This document shows, one piece after another, positions 50,618-61,814 of a stretch of 64,000 nucleotides of DNA. The translations under genes were made by a program, and so were the position numbers. This stretch comes from Acrasis kona. Its lineage: Eukaryota; Heterolobosea; Eutetramitea; Acrasida; Acrasidae. The number at the start of each line of letters is the position of its first letter. Position 1 is the first letter of the stretch. The notes under the pieces are model-generated. The model saw only the letters and a program-made list of their open reading frames with translations. It was not told where the DNA came from and ran no database searches. Location: contig JAOPGA020000840.1 in assembly GCA_026419775.2 (NCBI GenBank), forward strand, positions 102,549 to 166,548, given 5' to 3'.

Positions 50618-53374
50618 ATGACTAGCAATGATGATGTGGATGACTTCTTCAACGATATGATTGCGGGTGACAAAAAGAACACCACACTCGCCAAAAAGCT
50701 ATTACAACAACAAAAACATCTCGAATCTAAACCCAAAGAACAAATTTCACAACCACAACAGCAGATATCTGCTACACAAACAATCACCCAGTTAGGAACA
50801 CCTCAAGACGTGCTTCAAAGCATACAAAAAGATGTAAATTCGCTATCAAGTGAAGATCGCAACGTTCGAAGGGCAGGGCTATTGAAGATCAAATCAATCA
50901 TTGACACATGCGCAAAAAATGAAAGAGTTGACGTTATGGCCCATGTGTTTTCACACATTGATCATGCACTCGTCAGGTTGTTCAACGATCAAGTCGAATT
51001 TCTACGAGAGAGCTCCTGTCGACTGGTAATTACATTCGTTACACACCTCACGACTGAAGAATTGGGTGAATCATATTCCACCATTGTACCAGCCATACAT
51101 CCAAGGTTGACCAACAAAAAAGAAGGAGAATGGTGGACGGAATCAAGCGAGGAGGTACGAATGCTGCTAAACTCGCTTCTCACTCTTTGTGTATCCAAAT
51201 TCCCAAATGCTCTCAGCCACGCACACTACTCGGACAACATTGTACACATTCTCAAATCAAGCTACCATGACTTTCATGACATTATAAAAGAAGCATGTAC
51301 CTGCACCATTACATTGTGCGAAAAAATGCCACACAAAGTTCACTTATTCGCATCCATCCTCATCTTGGCCATCAAACACAACACATCACACAATCGCTCC
51401 GACGTGCGAGTCTCAACGATACGTGCCATTCAACGCCTAATGTTACATTGCAGAGGACAAGACGTACCCCTACAGGAACACATTCATCCAGCGCTCCATT
51501 CCATGATCATGACGGAACAATCTCCATCGGTAAGAGCAGCCATCATTGAAACAGCACACGTGTGGATTCGCGAATGGATCGAATACTTTAGTTTCAGGCA
51601 CTACATTTTATTTTACTGCATGATTGGTTTGAGCGACGAATTAAACGACGTGAGACAAGAATCATCAAAGGCACTGCTCAAGGCAGGAGACATTTACATC
51701 AAGGACAATGAGAGCGAGTACCAACAAATGTGTGAATACGAAAGGATGCACCCCATTCCACAACAAGACGAAGCATTATACGTACAACACATTGGCAGCT
51801 TGCCTCCGCTACAAGTTAGAATGCTTATCAGAGATGTCACCCATGTGAAAAAATGCATTGACTGGTTGTTAGAGGACTTGTTTGATTGGAATGTTTACAA
51901 GAGAAGGAACGCATGTAGAGCCCTCACCACCCTTTTGTTATTCACAAGACAACACATTACACAACATTTGCACAAATTAATTCCTAATTATTTATTGGTG
52001 TGCCAAGAGGATGAACAAGACATTAAGCAAGAATGTTTGAGCGGCTTCGTGCAGTTGAGCGGTAGGTTTGTGGCGCCGGAGAGTTACCTGACGTTGGTGT
52101 GTAGTTACTTGAAACCTCATTATGCGGCCTCTCCTCAAAAGATGATTGATGCGTTGGTTATAATGGAGTACTTGTTGAAGGGAGCAGGAAATGAAAACAT
52201 GAATGATGCCTCATTACAAGAAATCATTAATCAGCTTGTACAATCCCACTTGATTCATTCCGATCACTTGGGAGTTAAATTAGCAGTGTTGAGTGTTGTT
52301 GAAGTTTTGTCTTGTTTGAAATGTTTAAATCATGTGACTGGTGGTGAGTTGTTTAAAATGTTTATTGTTCTACAATCTAATCATGCCGCTCAAACCACGC
52401 CCAGATGTCTACGTGCGTTAGATTCTCTTGCGCATGCCAGCGGTCACCTTCACATTCATCAATTGTACAAGGAGCATTTTGATGAGGCCTTGGAGTTCTT
52501 CTTGAATGATTTCGAAACATGGAATAAGACTAGTGTTCATTTGTATTCGTTCCAAGCCTTGTTGAGTCATTGCCCTGGAGAATGTTTGGTGCCACATCTC
52601 CACTCCCAAAGTAAACTTGCAAAAGTCTTCCTGTTCCACTCCAACATAACTCTAGACCCGATCGTGTCGTTGCATGTGTTTGCAGTGATGAATAATCTAT
52701 TATCCAATCATGGTCAACTCATCATAAATCATCAAGAATTTGTAAAATGCGTTTTGAGCATCATATCCAGTCATATGGTATGGAAGAGTGGATCAGTGGC
52801 TGCAGAGCTCAGAAGGATTGCATCCGCTTGTTTGAGTTGCTTGTTGAGGCAAGGAGTGGTTACTGGAGAAATGATTAAGGATCTGACACCAAGTATCATT
52901 TCTGCTCTGGAAGAGGATACTGCATCTGTAAGAGCAGTCACAAGTGTACTTATTGGCGATTTTATTAAAAGTACTTGTTCTTATTATGATGAAAAGGTGT
53001 GGAGCGATTGGACACAAGTATTCACCCAACAAGGTCTCAATGACGAACTGGATCATGTTCGATTACATGTTGCGAAGGCGTCATTAGTACTGCTTAATAA
53101 GATGCCATCGGGTCAAAATAGGAGCATGTTGCTAACTGCCTTGTTCGTGCATATTGATGACGAAAGGCAAGATGTAAGGGTAAGTCATTATGTTATCATT
53201 GTGTCATAACGTTATATTTAGCAAGCTGTATTTGATTCTCTACATGAGTATGGTTTATCAGCCAAAGCATCCGGCGGAGCAGAGTGGGAAGAGTTTGCAT
53301 CAAATTTATCAAAAATAAGAAATAAAGTGATAAGAGCAGGTGAACTAGTAAGATTGCTAGATATTAATTCTTGA
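50618..53374 (+). CDS. DNAAF5 (HEATR2-like) axonemal dynein assembly factor
   Basis: CDS join(50618..53179,53222..53374), 904 residues, one 42-nt intron near the 3' end. After a Gln-rich N-terminus the protein is all helical HEAT/ARM repeats. Recognisable family segments are EEVRMLLNSLLTLCVSKFP, HKVHLFASILILAIKHNTSH, LFYCMIGLSDELNDVRQESS and DDERQDVRQAVFDSLHEY. DNAAF5 works in the cytoplasm with HSP90 co-chaperones to pre-assemble outer and inner dynein arms. Its presence implies motile cilia at some life stage. HEAT proteins are hard to tell apart by eye, so a small risk remains that it is another HEAT family member. Confidence 0.82.
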
Positions 53375-53425
53375 TAACAATAAAAATATGTATTTACAAA
53401 TTCACTTTATTCTTCACCAAAGTTG

Positions 53426-54362
53426 TTACACATTATTTACATTCTCCGTTTCTACATAATAGGAAACGAAGTACATTGAGAAGAGAGACACTTGTCTTGC
53501 ATGACCTGATACATTAGGGTTATTCTGTTTAAGTTTTCTCAAATCTCCAGAATCTATAACTAGGCAAGCCGTTTTTTTAAACTGCTGTTCGTACTTGTCC
53601 TTTAATTGTTGAACTCTTCCTTTGTCTGGGAATGCTCTTGACAATGCATATAATTGATTCTTCCAAACAACAAACTGTGACTTGTCAACGTTACCAATAT
53701 CTTCAGGTATTTGTGTGGAGGATGTTACAAGTGGGCACGAACTTGTGGATGGTTTCGCATCCTTGTTCACATCCTTGTCATCTGTTGTGTAGTCTTTTAT
53801 GGGAGAGGATGAAAGTCTTCTTTTTTTTCTTGGAGTGTATACTAGTTCCGAGTCAGACTCACTCTCGTCGGACTCATAAACAACATTAACCTCTTGATTG
53901 TCGTCAAGATAGTCCTCGTCCATGACCGTGCTTGTATTATGAAAAGGATGTGGCTGATATATAGTGACGCCCCTTATTGGCTCATGGTTTTTCGATTGAA
54001 CACGCTTCAAAATCAACTGCAACTACTTTTTTTTCTTTTTTCAACTTGGCTACTTGCTCCTCCAACTCCGTTATTTTGCCTTGATACTCTTTTTGTGAAC
54101 AATTATCTGCATTGGAATGCAAAAGTGGCTCTATGTGTGCCTCTGGTTGTTCTTGTTCAGTTGTGGTGGGCACAAGTACCTCTGTCTCTAAATTACATGA
54201 AAGGCCCCTGTTTATTTCAAGTGGTTTGAACACACTAAATGAATGCTCTATCTCTTCATGAGGACCTAACTCACAAGGAGACCGTGATTTTGTGACTTGC
54301 TCTGTTCCTGGGTGGTCTACATAAGTAAAAGCAGTGGTAAATATGGACTGGCTTGATAACAT
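53426..54362 (-). CDS. Uncharacterised Ser/Asp-rich nuclear-like protein
   Basis: CDS complement(join(53426..53980,54027..54362)), 296 residues; the 46-nt intron joins AKLKKEKKPIRGVTIYQP. The N-terminal third is disordered with a short coiled coil at its end (KITELEEQVAKLKKEKK). The centre is an acidic/serine stretch next to a basic cluster (ESDESESDSELVYTPRKKRR), a likely nuclear localisation signal. The last 85 residues look folded (FVVWKNQLYALSRAFPDKG, HARQVSLFSMYFVSYYV). I know of no family. It is convergent with DN​AAF5, 51 bp apart. The unspliced alternative would give two separate short proteins. Confidence 0.6.
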
Positions 54363-54751
54363 GCTCTGGATCTTAGTGTTTGGGATGGCGATCTTTTAGT
54401 TGGCTGACTTATAAATAGAACAGATGTTTTGATACAAATATCAACTTGTGTGGGGTTGTGTCACTAGTATAAGACAACTTCGTTCAATGTCAATTATGTA
54501 TTAAATTTAGTAACATGTGGAATTCTAATAATTCTGTTCAAACTATAAATTTAAGCTGAGTTTAGGCTTTTAATTGGCCTCAAAACTATTTTGTCTCGAA
54601 AAAAAACAACCCATAATCAAAGGCAAAGTGCAGTCTTGAAAGCCACTGAATTTCGAAAGAATTAATCCTTCTGTAATAAACTATTGTCATTCCAATAACC
54701 ATGTTGTTCAGATGAATTTATTAATACCTTGATTATTGTAAGATTCTTACA
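54363..54751. other. Divergent promoter region of the orphan and BCS1 genes
   Basis: About 390 bp, AT-rich (poly-A run near 54599). No coding exon, RNA gene or repeat seen. TTATAAATAG at 54410 and similar AT-rich words could serve as TATA-like elements. Confidence 0.45.
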
Positions 54752-56197
54752 ATGGAGAGATTCAAGAACGCCCAACCTGTTGTGCAATGGTGCATGAACT
54801 CTCTGAAGAATCTTGGTAAATATGCAACCCCTATTGGTATAATTCTGTACAGTGAGATTGGTAGTAGTATTGTGACATCTGTTGCCTCAACCATCAAATC
54901 TGTTCTTGGGAGGTTATTCATGTCAAGAGCATTTTTAACATCGAAAGACGAGGCATTTCACTGGATCATGCTTTGGATTTCAGAAAACGAATACTCCTCA
55001 AGGGCGAATCACTTTTCAGTACTCACGTCTAAAACTTACTTTGATTTTTCAACACATTTCTTCAACATGTCCCCAAGTGAAAAAGATAAAAACAAGATTC
55101 CTGTGAAGTTTGTTCCATCGCCAGGTACTCACATTGTGAAATTTGAAGGAAAATACCTTATTGTCAAGTATAGCAAGCAATCAGGAGGTTCCAATAACTC
55201 TGAATCTGATGATCAACTTATCATCAGCACAATTGGATACCAGCCATATTTCCTACGTGCGTTCATAACACACTGTCAAGAAACTTATGTTAAAAGCAAG
55301 CATGGCAAAACATTAATTTATGTACCAGACATTTATTGTGATAATTGGGAGCCACGAATTTGCAGAAACAAGAGAGATCCCTCAACAGTAGTATTGAAAA
55401 GTGATTTATACGAAGGCATCAAAACAGATGCACAAGAGTTCCTCGCCAACCAATCCTGGTACCATCGTCATGGAATTCCCTTTAGAAGAGGATATTTATT
55501 ACATGGACCTCCTGGAACAGGAAAGAGTAGTGCTGTTGTAGCTCTTGCTGGTGATTTGGACATGAACATTTGCATGGTTAACCTTACTGCTAAAAGTTTA
55601 TCTGACGAAAAGTTAAGTGGTTTGCTGTTGTCGGTAAGTGCATTCATCTACTTTGTATCAATTAACCCATAGACACCTTATAATAGCATCATATTGCTTG
55701 AGGATATAGACCACGCAATTGAACATACTGCGAAAGCGAGTGCAAATCACAAGAGCATTCCGGAAGATGTGAACGACAATGACGATCTTAGTGACATTAT
55801 GTCTTCACCCATTTCTCTGGCAGGACTTTTAAACTGCATCGATGGAGTCATTGCACAGGAGGGAAGACTTGTATTCATGACAACAAACTCCCCACACAAA
55901 TTACCAGAAGCACTAGTCAGGCCAGGTCGCGTTGATGTGAAACATTTGGTTGATTACTCCGACGAAGAACAATGCAGAAAGATGTTCGTCAACTTTTATG
56001 GTGAGGAGAGTCAAGAACAGGCTTCAAGGTTCGTTTCGGCTCTGAAGAAAGTTTCTCTTGCTGGTCCTTTAGGACATGTTGGAACCGGATCTATCGTGGA
56101 CAAGAAAATCACAACAGCACAGCTTCAAGGTCACTTTTTAATTTACAAAGATAAAGCGGAGGAGGCAATCAGGAATGCTGACAGACTCTTTGTATGA
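54752..56197 (+). CDS. BCS1-type mitochondrial AAA ATPase
   Basis: CDS join(54752..55633,55673..56197), 468 residues; the 39-nt intron falls just before Walker B and joins LLLSTPYNSIILLEDID. The N-terminal TM and internal import signal (YATPIGIILYSEIGSS) precede the BCS1_N domain (AFHWIMLWISENEYSS). AAA motifs: Walker A HGPPGTGKSS, Walker B IILLEDID, sensor 1 FMTTNSPHKL, Arg finger VRPGRVD. BCS1 translocates the folded Rieske Fe-S protein across the inner mitochondrial membrane during complex III assembly. A diverged paralogue of BCS1 cannot be excluded, as several protists have more than one. Confidence 0.92.
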
Positions 56198-56470
56198 ATT
56201 TTTATAAACATTTAAAAAACTAACTCCTTCTTCTTTGATGCGGACAAGATGCGGTATCGGTGTAATGAATCCATTTGGTTAAAATTCTTGTCAACCACTA
56301 AGATCGGTTAAAAATAGACCAATAGTATTATTCTTTGGCCATAGTTGGTCATATCACTTGTTGTGAAGATTAGCGGTTAGCAAACCTTGAAAACAAAAAA
56401 AGAGTGTCAATCCATTCTGCTAATAAAAGAACAGCACAAAAATACACCTCGACCAAGAACTACAAGAATA

Positions 56471-57637
56471 ATGGGAAGAAAAAAGATCACTATAGAACCC
56501 ATCACTGATGAAAGGAATAGACATGTTACTTTCAATAAGCGCAAGAGCGGCCTTATTAAGAAGGCTATGGAGCTTTCCATCCTCTGTAATTGTCAAATAT
56601 CTTTCTTAGTGTTTAATGCTGAGAACCAATTGTTTGAATACTGTAGCACAGACCCTCGCCTTATACTACAACAGTATTGCAAAGTAGCCCATCTCCCGCA
56701 CGAGAGACTAAGCAACGCAGACTATCCCCGGTTCGATAAGGCATCGAGAAGCAGTAAGGGAAGAAAAAAGGGTGGAGATTCGTTAGGTAATGATGATAGT
56801 GATGACATGAGTAACCAGGGCATGAGCCAAGGTATGAATAGTCAACAAGTAAAAGAAGAGCAAATGATGCACATGCCAGGCGCTCTACAGAGGCGAAACT
56901 CCTACGTGGATCCCCAACACCAGATGGGCGGCGGGCAAATGATGCAACCCGTAATCCAAGTACACCAGCAACAGCAACAATATGACATGTCAAACAACAA
57001 CCAACAATCAATACAATTACAGAGAAGAGGCAGCGTTTCAAACATTGATCAGCACCTCATGAGCCAAATCGATCTAATGACCACACCCATGACCCCTAAT
57101 ACTGTAGATAGACTAATGATGCAACACCAACAACAACAACAGCAGCATTTGGACGATAACCAAGGCATACACAGCATGCTTCCGCAACAAATCAACTTCC
57201 ATCAAGCGCAAGAGGCTCAACAGCAGCAACAACAACAGATGCAACAAAGGAATGAAAATGGAAAGAGAAAGCATGAGGATGAAGAGTTTTCAGAGTCCAA
57301 ACGTCACAAGATGTCATTATCACGACTTCAAGTACCAAGCAACCCACAAGCAGTTCCATTGAGACGCCTGGAAGGTAACGTTGATGAGAATCAACAGCAG
57401 TATGATGGAGGCAACAATGAAGCGTGGCAACAGCAACAGCAACAACAAAGCAGCAATACAAATGGAAGCACAGCACAAACACTCACTTCAGGTCTCAACG
57501 AAAATGGAGAGAGCACTCCTTTGAATTACATGTTTTCGCCGATTACTGGTATGGGGAATATTTCAACACCTATGGCGCTAACTGGTGCGGATTGGGGATC
57601 TACTATTCAAAAATCTAGGGATCAACAGAGCTCCTAA
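56471..57637 (+). CDS. MEF2-type MADS-box transcription factor with poly-Gln tracts
   Basis: 388 residues starting at MGRKKITIEPI, the canonical MADS start; the open frame extends upstream but without ATG in that stretch. The MADS box (residues 1-57) has RNRHVTFNKRKSGLIKKA and ELSILCNCQISFLVFN. The adjoining segment LFEYCSTDPRLILQQY...PHERLSNADYP resembles the MEF2 domain, so this is a type II-like (MEF2) rather than SRF-type factor. The rest is Gln/Met/Asn-rich with several CAA/CAG runs (e.g. HQQQQQQHLDDN) and a basic patch GKRKHEDEE. It dimerises on CTA(A/T)4TAG-type sites in the nucleus. Confidence 0.95.
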   Translation: MGRKKITIEPITDERNRHVTFNKRKSGLIKKAMELSILCNCQISFLVFNAENQLFEYCSTDPRLILQQYCKVAHLPHERLSNADYPRFDKASRSSKGRKKGGDSLGNDDSDDMSNQGMSQGMNSQQVKEEQMMHMPGALQRRNSYVDPQHQMGGGQMMQPVIQVHQQQQQYDMSNNNQQSIQLQRRGSVSNIDQHLMSQIDLMTTPMTPNTVDRLMMQHQQQQQQHLDDNQGIHSMLPQQINFHQAQEAQQQQQQQMQQRNENGKRKHEDEEFSESKRHKMSLSRLQVPSNPQAVPLRRLEGNVDENQQQYDGGNNEAWQQQQQQQSSNTNGSTAQTLTSGLNENGESTPLNYMFSPITGMGNISTPMALTGADWGSTIQKSRDQQSS

Positions 57638-57675
57638 GTGTAAAAAATAAACGATGAGATATTTTGTAAAATGTT

Positions 57676-58869
57676 TTATTTTATATCATGTTGTTCGACT
57701 CCAACAAAGTCCATCAAGAAGTAAAGATAATCCTTGTTGAACTTTTTTAATTCTTGTAATTGTTGTTGATTGTTTGTTGTGTTTTCTTGTTTCTTGCACA
57801 GTTCAATAGCATGGTTCACATCACTTTTGGGTCGGTTGGTATTCTTGACAACATGCAAAGCCATTTTCGCATAAAGTTCTGCACTTTTAATGTCGTTGCA
57901 AGCAATGTGTAAAAGACAAATCCCAACAAGTAAATCTTGGAGTTCCTGTCCAATGTTGTTCGCATCCAAAGGGATAGCACTATAGGCAGGTGCATCAAAC
58001 TCTGTGGCATTAACGATAAAATCCAAAGCCTGTTTAAAGTGATGTAGGGCCTTGTTGTAATTCTTGAGTTCAAGTTCGATGGATCCTTGATGATACATGC
58101 ATTGTATGTTTCTTTTGTGGTCTTGTATACTTAGATCAATGACGTTTTTTAGTTTGTTGTATGACTTGATAGAATCGGAAAATTTATCATAAGCAGCTAG
58201 AGGAAGTGATGATTTTAGCAAACACTTTGCCATCATGTACCTGCTAATCATGTTGGTTTTCATGATCAGTCCAAGATCAATGGAGCTGAAATGTTGGGGA
58301 TCGGCAAGTATGTCAGCTGCGACGTCTGTTCCTGAGTTGATGCAAACAGCAAGATTGTGTTGGGCTTGATCATAGTCCTCCAAATCAACATAGTAAAATG
58401 ATCCAAGGTTGAAGTAAGTTTGAACATTCCAAAAATCTACAAATTCTTTAATTGACTGTTCTGTTGTGTCTTGCTCGTCCAATAATTCTCTGGCTTTTTT
58501 GTAGATGGAAAGAACCTGGCTCGACAAGTATTCGCGCTGTTGATTATCGGTGCTGTCGTTCCTTATTTTCCTCATTGTTTCTGCAAAGCTATTGTATGCT
58601 CTTATTAGTGATGTTTGGTGAGTCGGCTCTCTTGATTTACTGAGTAGATCTATTCCTTCTTCGTACATTTTCTTGCTTTGAATGATGTGATTGTTTTGAA
58701 GCGACCTTTTAGCATTGTCGAAAATCTTTTCGGCACTTTCAAGTATTGGATCTGAATCAGGTTCAGTTTTTTCTTTTTTTTGTTTCGGTATAACGTCTTT
58801 AGTGCTTCTGGAAAAAAACACTACTCTGTTGGCCCTTAAGAGTGACGAAGAAGCTCTCCTGACAAACAT
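57676..58869 (-). CDS. Mitochondrial TPR-repeat protein
   Basis: 397 residues, one exon. The N-terminus (MFVRRASSSLLRANRVVFFS) is a textbook mitochondrial presequence: Arg/Ser-rich, amphipathic, no acidic residue. The remainder is helical with TPR-like units (YFNLGSFYYVDLEDYDQAQ, MYHQGSIELELKNYNKALHH, GICLLHIACNDIKSAELYA). Possibly a TTC19-like assembly factor or other matrix scaffold; no specific family is certain. The stop lies inside AAATAAAA. Convergent with MEF2, about 38 bp apart, so 3' ends probably overlap. Confidence 0.8.
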   Translation of the reverse strand: MFVRRASSSLLRANRVVFFSRSTKDVIPKQKKEKTEPDSDPILESAEKIFDNAKRSLQNNHIIQSKKMYEEGIDLLSKSREPTHQTSLIRAYNSFAETMRKIRNDSTDNQQREYLSSQVLSIYKKARELLDEQDTTEQSIKEFVDFWNVQTYFNLGSFYYVDLEDYDQAQHNLAVCINSGTDVAADILADPQHFSSIDLGLIMKTNMISRYMMAKCLLKSSLPLAAYDKFSDSIKSYNKLKNVIDLSIQDHKRNIQCMYHQGSIELELKNYNKALHHFKQALDFIVNATEFDAPAYSAIPLDANNIGQELQDLLVGICLLHIACNDIKSAELYAKMALHVVKNTNRPKSDVNHAIELCKKQENTTNNQQQLQELKKFNKDYLYFLMDFVGVEQHDIK

Positions 58870-59002
58870 TGTATTTTTTGTAACATCTTTGAGATGCTTG
58901 GAGTTGTAACCCGCTAGCGCCTAGCCTTGAAGGTTTTGCTTAATAGATAAATACCTCGCTAGAAAACTGGCATCACAAATAAATATTACCATGCGAATAT
59001 AG

Positions 59003-59336
59003 ATGCAGATATTTAACAATGAAACCCTTTATAAAAGTGAAGAAAAGCAAAAGACCTCGAGTAATCTTCCCAAAATATACGAGGGAACAAGAAATATCAA
59101 GTCCATGTTTCGATTGGCGACAAGATTGAAGATTTGGTGGGCAGGATTAATGCAAGCAAAGTTTTTGGTCCATAAGTCCTTTGATTCGCTTAAGAAACGT
59201 ACGTTAGAAGATGGCATCACTCAGATTACCTCAAGAAAAATTTGGCAGGGTGGTGAAGACCAAATTGATGACTGAGGAGGTAGATGAAAGTAACGAGGCG
59301 CAAAGAGGAGAATTCGGTGATGAAAGCATCAGATGA
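59003..59336 (+). CDS. Small uncharacterised protein, two possible forms
   Basis: Unspliced the ORF is 90 residues (59003-59275). A 37-nt GTACGT...CTCAAG segment (59199-59235) could be an intron; its removal gives join(59003..59198,59236..59336), 98 residues, ending VDESNEAQRGEFGDESIR. The shared part has a basic amphipathic stretch (MFRLATRLKIWWAGLMQAKF) that could be a mitochondrial signal if translation began at that Met. No family recognised. Moderate doubt that it is a gene. Confidence 0.4.
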
Positions 59337-59436
59337 TGTCATGGTTTGCTTCTGAAGGAAAGAATGCAAAGATCGGTTTATTTTTAAAGCCAATCCTATT
59401 ATTGCCTCAGCGCTCAACTCAAAATTGTAAGAAAGA

Positions 59437-59902
59437 ATGTCAAACTTGACATCTGTTATCCTATTTTTATTGTTGGCTCTGGTGTTATGTAATAACGAGC
59501 CTTATATCGGGGAATGGGTTCACGATGAGAGAGACTTACCCAATTATGACGACAACAGAATTGTTATTGACGATCAAGCCAAAGTGACAACAGAGAAATT
59601 CCATCAAGACTTCGCTTGTAGATTTTAAAGATGAAACAATACTGACGAAAGTTGACGTCCAGGAGACTACGCAGGATAAAACAACGCACAAAGTAGTACA
59701 CGAAAAAAAAACTCTTATCAGCGATCTTGACAAGAAGCAATGCTTCCGCGTTAACGAAGTTGGACAGGCCTGCCTTAATTTTCAAAACGTCAAGAGCAGC
59801 AAATCATGCTTGAAATACAATATCCGCGTGGAGATTGAGGTTGAAGGTGAAAGGATTTTCTCCACCGAACCACAGTTGATAGAGTTTGGAAATGAGTGCT
59901 AA
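59437..59902 (+). CDS. Small secreted Cys-containing protein
   Basis: Signal peptide MSNLTSVILFLLLALVLCN. The frame then breaks. A 46-nt intron 59563-59608 (GTTATT...ATCAAG) would join 59437..59562 to 59609..59902, giving 139 residues (junction DDNRITSLVDFKDE). The mature part is charged, and the C-terminal half has four cysteines (QCFRVNEVGQACLNF, SCLKYNIRVEIEVEGE, GNEC) suggesting two disulphides and a beta sandwich. The donor is weak, so a one-base sequence error is an alternative. Family unknown. Confidence 0.55.
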
Positions 59903-60040
59903 CATGTACAAATAAATTTATATGAAGCTTAACAATGGTTCTGTTAAAAATAGTTCACTTCCAATGTACCAAAGAAAAAGTATAAAATCGTCCTCAATTC
60001 AACGATAACGGATATCCATGAACATACCAAAAAAACTAAC

Positions 60041-60828
60041 ATGAACAGATTGCCAATCATACTCATCATCGCATTATTTTATCATGCTTTTGCAGAAGAA
60101 ATCACAGTTCCAATTCACAAGATGTCGGCTATTACTGGATTTCATCAAAGTACCAAATGGAAGCAAAACCCCAAATTATGGTTTCCATCAGCAGCCAGAC
60201 AACTACAGTAGTATACCAAGTGCACGATGAGTCTGCCTTTTTACTCTCTTTTTATGATCTATCTCAACTTCAAGGAAAACAAATCATCAAGGCGGAGTTT
60301 GATGTGTCAAAGTTATTATACTCCACAAACTATCCCTTACCATTTCCCAATCAATCAGGTCATTCCATTCCAGTAGAACTCGTCGACACTGCCTTTCAAT
60401 ACCTAACAAAGAACGAAAGAATTGGTTTTGTCAGAGTTAAATGCTCAACATCAGTGTCTAAACAAGCATTGGACGTTACACAAGTAGTGAAGGGATTGTT
60501 GTCGAACAACCAAGACAAGTTACGACTTCTTATCAACGGTGCCGAAATTGATATGCCAATTGAGGGAGGTTTTGATCAAGGAGCAGCTGCACCATCTGCA
60601 TTTAAGTTTGCATCAAAACAAAGAAACCCATACAGCACCTTTTTGAAAATTCAAGTTTCTGATTCATCCTAACCAGAGACAACCTCAACGCAAACACCGG
60701 CCACAACTAAGGCACCAGCTCAGAATGAGTCTGGAGAGAATTTAGCAAAAGAAGAGCAAACTAATAGTGATGCATCAGTTGTTGCTGGAGCAGTAGGTGT
60801 TGCAGCAGTTGCAGCAGCCATGCTTTGA
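60041..60828 (+). pseudogene. Second DNRLRE/CBM96-like GPI protein, with in-frame stop before the stalk
   Basis: It has the same plan as the gene at 45.6 kb: signal peptide (MNRLPIILIIALFYHAFAEE), a beta domain with LLSFYDLSQLQGKQIIKAEFDVS, ALDVTQVVKGLLSNN and STFLKIQVSD, then a Thr-rich linker (PETTSTQTPATTKAP). It ends in a small hydrophobic GPI tail (VVAGAVGVAAVAAAML). The frame after the signal needs a 44-nt intron 60107-60150 (GTTCCA...CAAAG). A TAA at 60670-60672 lies between domain and linker, in the same frame as the anchor. Either the gene is a recent pseudogene, it makes a soluble form, or the stop is a sequence error. The linker and anchor downstream are still open. Confidence 0.6.
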
Positions 60829-61106
60829 ATAAAATCATACTATATATTAATTTACTTCAATAATTAATTGCGTTTTGGTGACATATCATTGTAGATTCAT
60901 CATTCCGAATTCTTCATCAGTGTAATTAATATTGATCTATTCAAATTGACTACATAGTTGTTTTATCTTTGGGCTATGCAATGAATAAATATAAATATTC
61001 AGGATTTATGCAGAGCCCTATTTTATCTACAATAACAGTTGCATCCCTGTATTTAACGAGTAACTTAATTGAAATTTGTAACAAAACTTTAAAATAGAAC
61101 CTAACA

Positions 61107-61532
61107 ATGTTTGATTATTTGAGGAGGCTGTTTGGCCTTACTTCTGAAGAGGAAAACAGAGAATATGAGAGGCAACAACAAGAAAGCAGAGAGAATCAAT
61201 CCGTTTTTTGGAGTGCTGCAGAGCTAATCGTCCGATATGGCCCAGCAGTTCAATCCTTCCTCACGAACTTAGCGGAGGCCATTCAAGAACAAGAGAGGCA
61301 GGTACAAGAGCATGAACGTGAAATCAGAAGACAAAGCAGACAGCGAAACATTCATTCGATGAGCGGATTACCCGTGATCACCGGCAATCCATACCTAGAT
61401 CAGTTCATTATGATGTCGAATGGCCCTCAATTTGTTGAACGCGCGACAGGGGATTTTGGCCCCATTCATTTTAACATCCAAACAGGAGAACAGCCAGGCC
61501 AGCAATCCAGTCCATTAGTTGATGTCATGTAG
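61107..61532 (+). CDS. Uncharacterised small protein with charged helix
   Basis: 141 residues: MFDYLRRLFGLTSEEENRE, a possible amphipathic helix (FWSAAELIVRYGPAVQSFL), a long Gln/Glu/Arg helix (EQERQVQEHEREIRRQSRQRN) and a glycine/proline-rich end. No signal peptide. The N-terminal amphipathic pattern could be membrane-associating. Its last 18 bases overlap the end of the next minus-strand ORF. Unknown family. Confidence 0.5.
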   Translation: MFDYLRRLFGLTSEEENREYERQQQESRENQSVFWSAAELIVRYGPAVQSFLTNLAEAIQEQERQVQEHEREIRRQSRQRNIHSMSGLPVITGNPYLDQFIMMSNGPQFVERATGDFGPIHFNIQTGEQPGQQSSPLVDVM

Positions 61533-61739
61533 TGATTTTCCTGGTGCGTATTTCAAGACTTCAAGGATAACGGGTCCATAAAGTGGCTGTGATAGGAGTG
61601 GTAGGGAAATGAAAAAGTTGGATAGAATTAGGAGCTGATAGATCTCACAGAGTGGGTTCTCTGAATGTGAAGTTTCATTTCCTTCGCTCTTGATAACAAT
61701 ATCCTCGTTGGTTGCTGCAGTGTCAATTTTTGTTGCCAT
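61515..61739 (-). CDS. Small single-span membrane protein (candidate)
   Basis: 74 residues starting MATKIDTAATNEDIVIKSEG. One hydrophobic stretch (YQLLILSNFFISLPLLSQPL) near residues 34-53 and a short C-tail (YAPGKSLHDIN). It overlaps the 3' end of the convergent ORF by 18 bp. Without homology it could be chance; the ATG context and a plausible TM segment argue mildly for a gene. Confidence 0.35.
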   Translation of the reverse strand: MATKIDTAATNEDIVIKSEGNETSHSENPLCEIYQLLILSNFFISLPLLSQPLYGPVILEVLKYAPGKSLHDIN

Positions 61740-61814
61740 TTTTTAAGGTTACCTTACTGTCTCACATGCTTTATAGTGTTTTTTCGGTAGACAGATTTCT
61801 GGACGTCAACTAAG

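Noticed and set aside
50989-52639. ORFs antisense to DNAAF5
   Set aside because: Shadows of a long HEAT-repeat coding exon.
60653-60676. 24-nt segment GTTTCT...CCAGAG as an intron that would remove the stop in the second DNRLRE gene
   Set aside because: Shorter than any other intron in the window (minimum 31 nt) and the acceptor is poor; kept as an in-frame stop instead.
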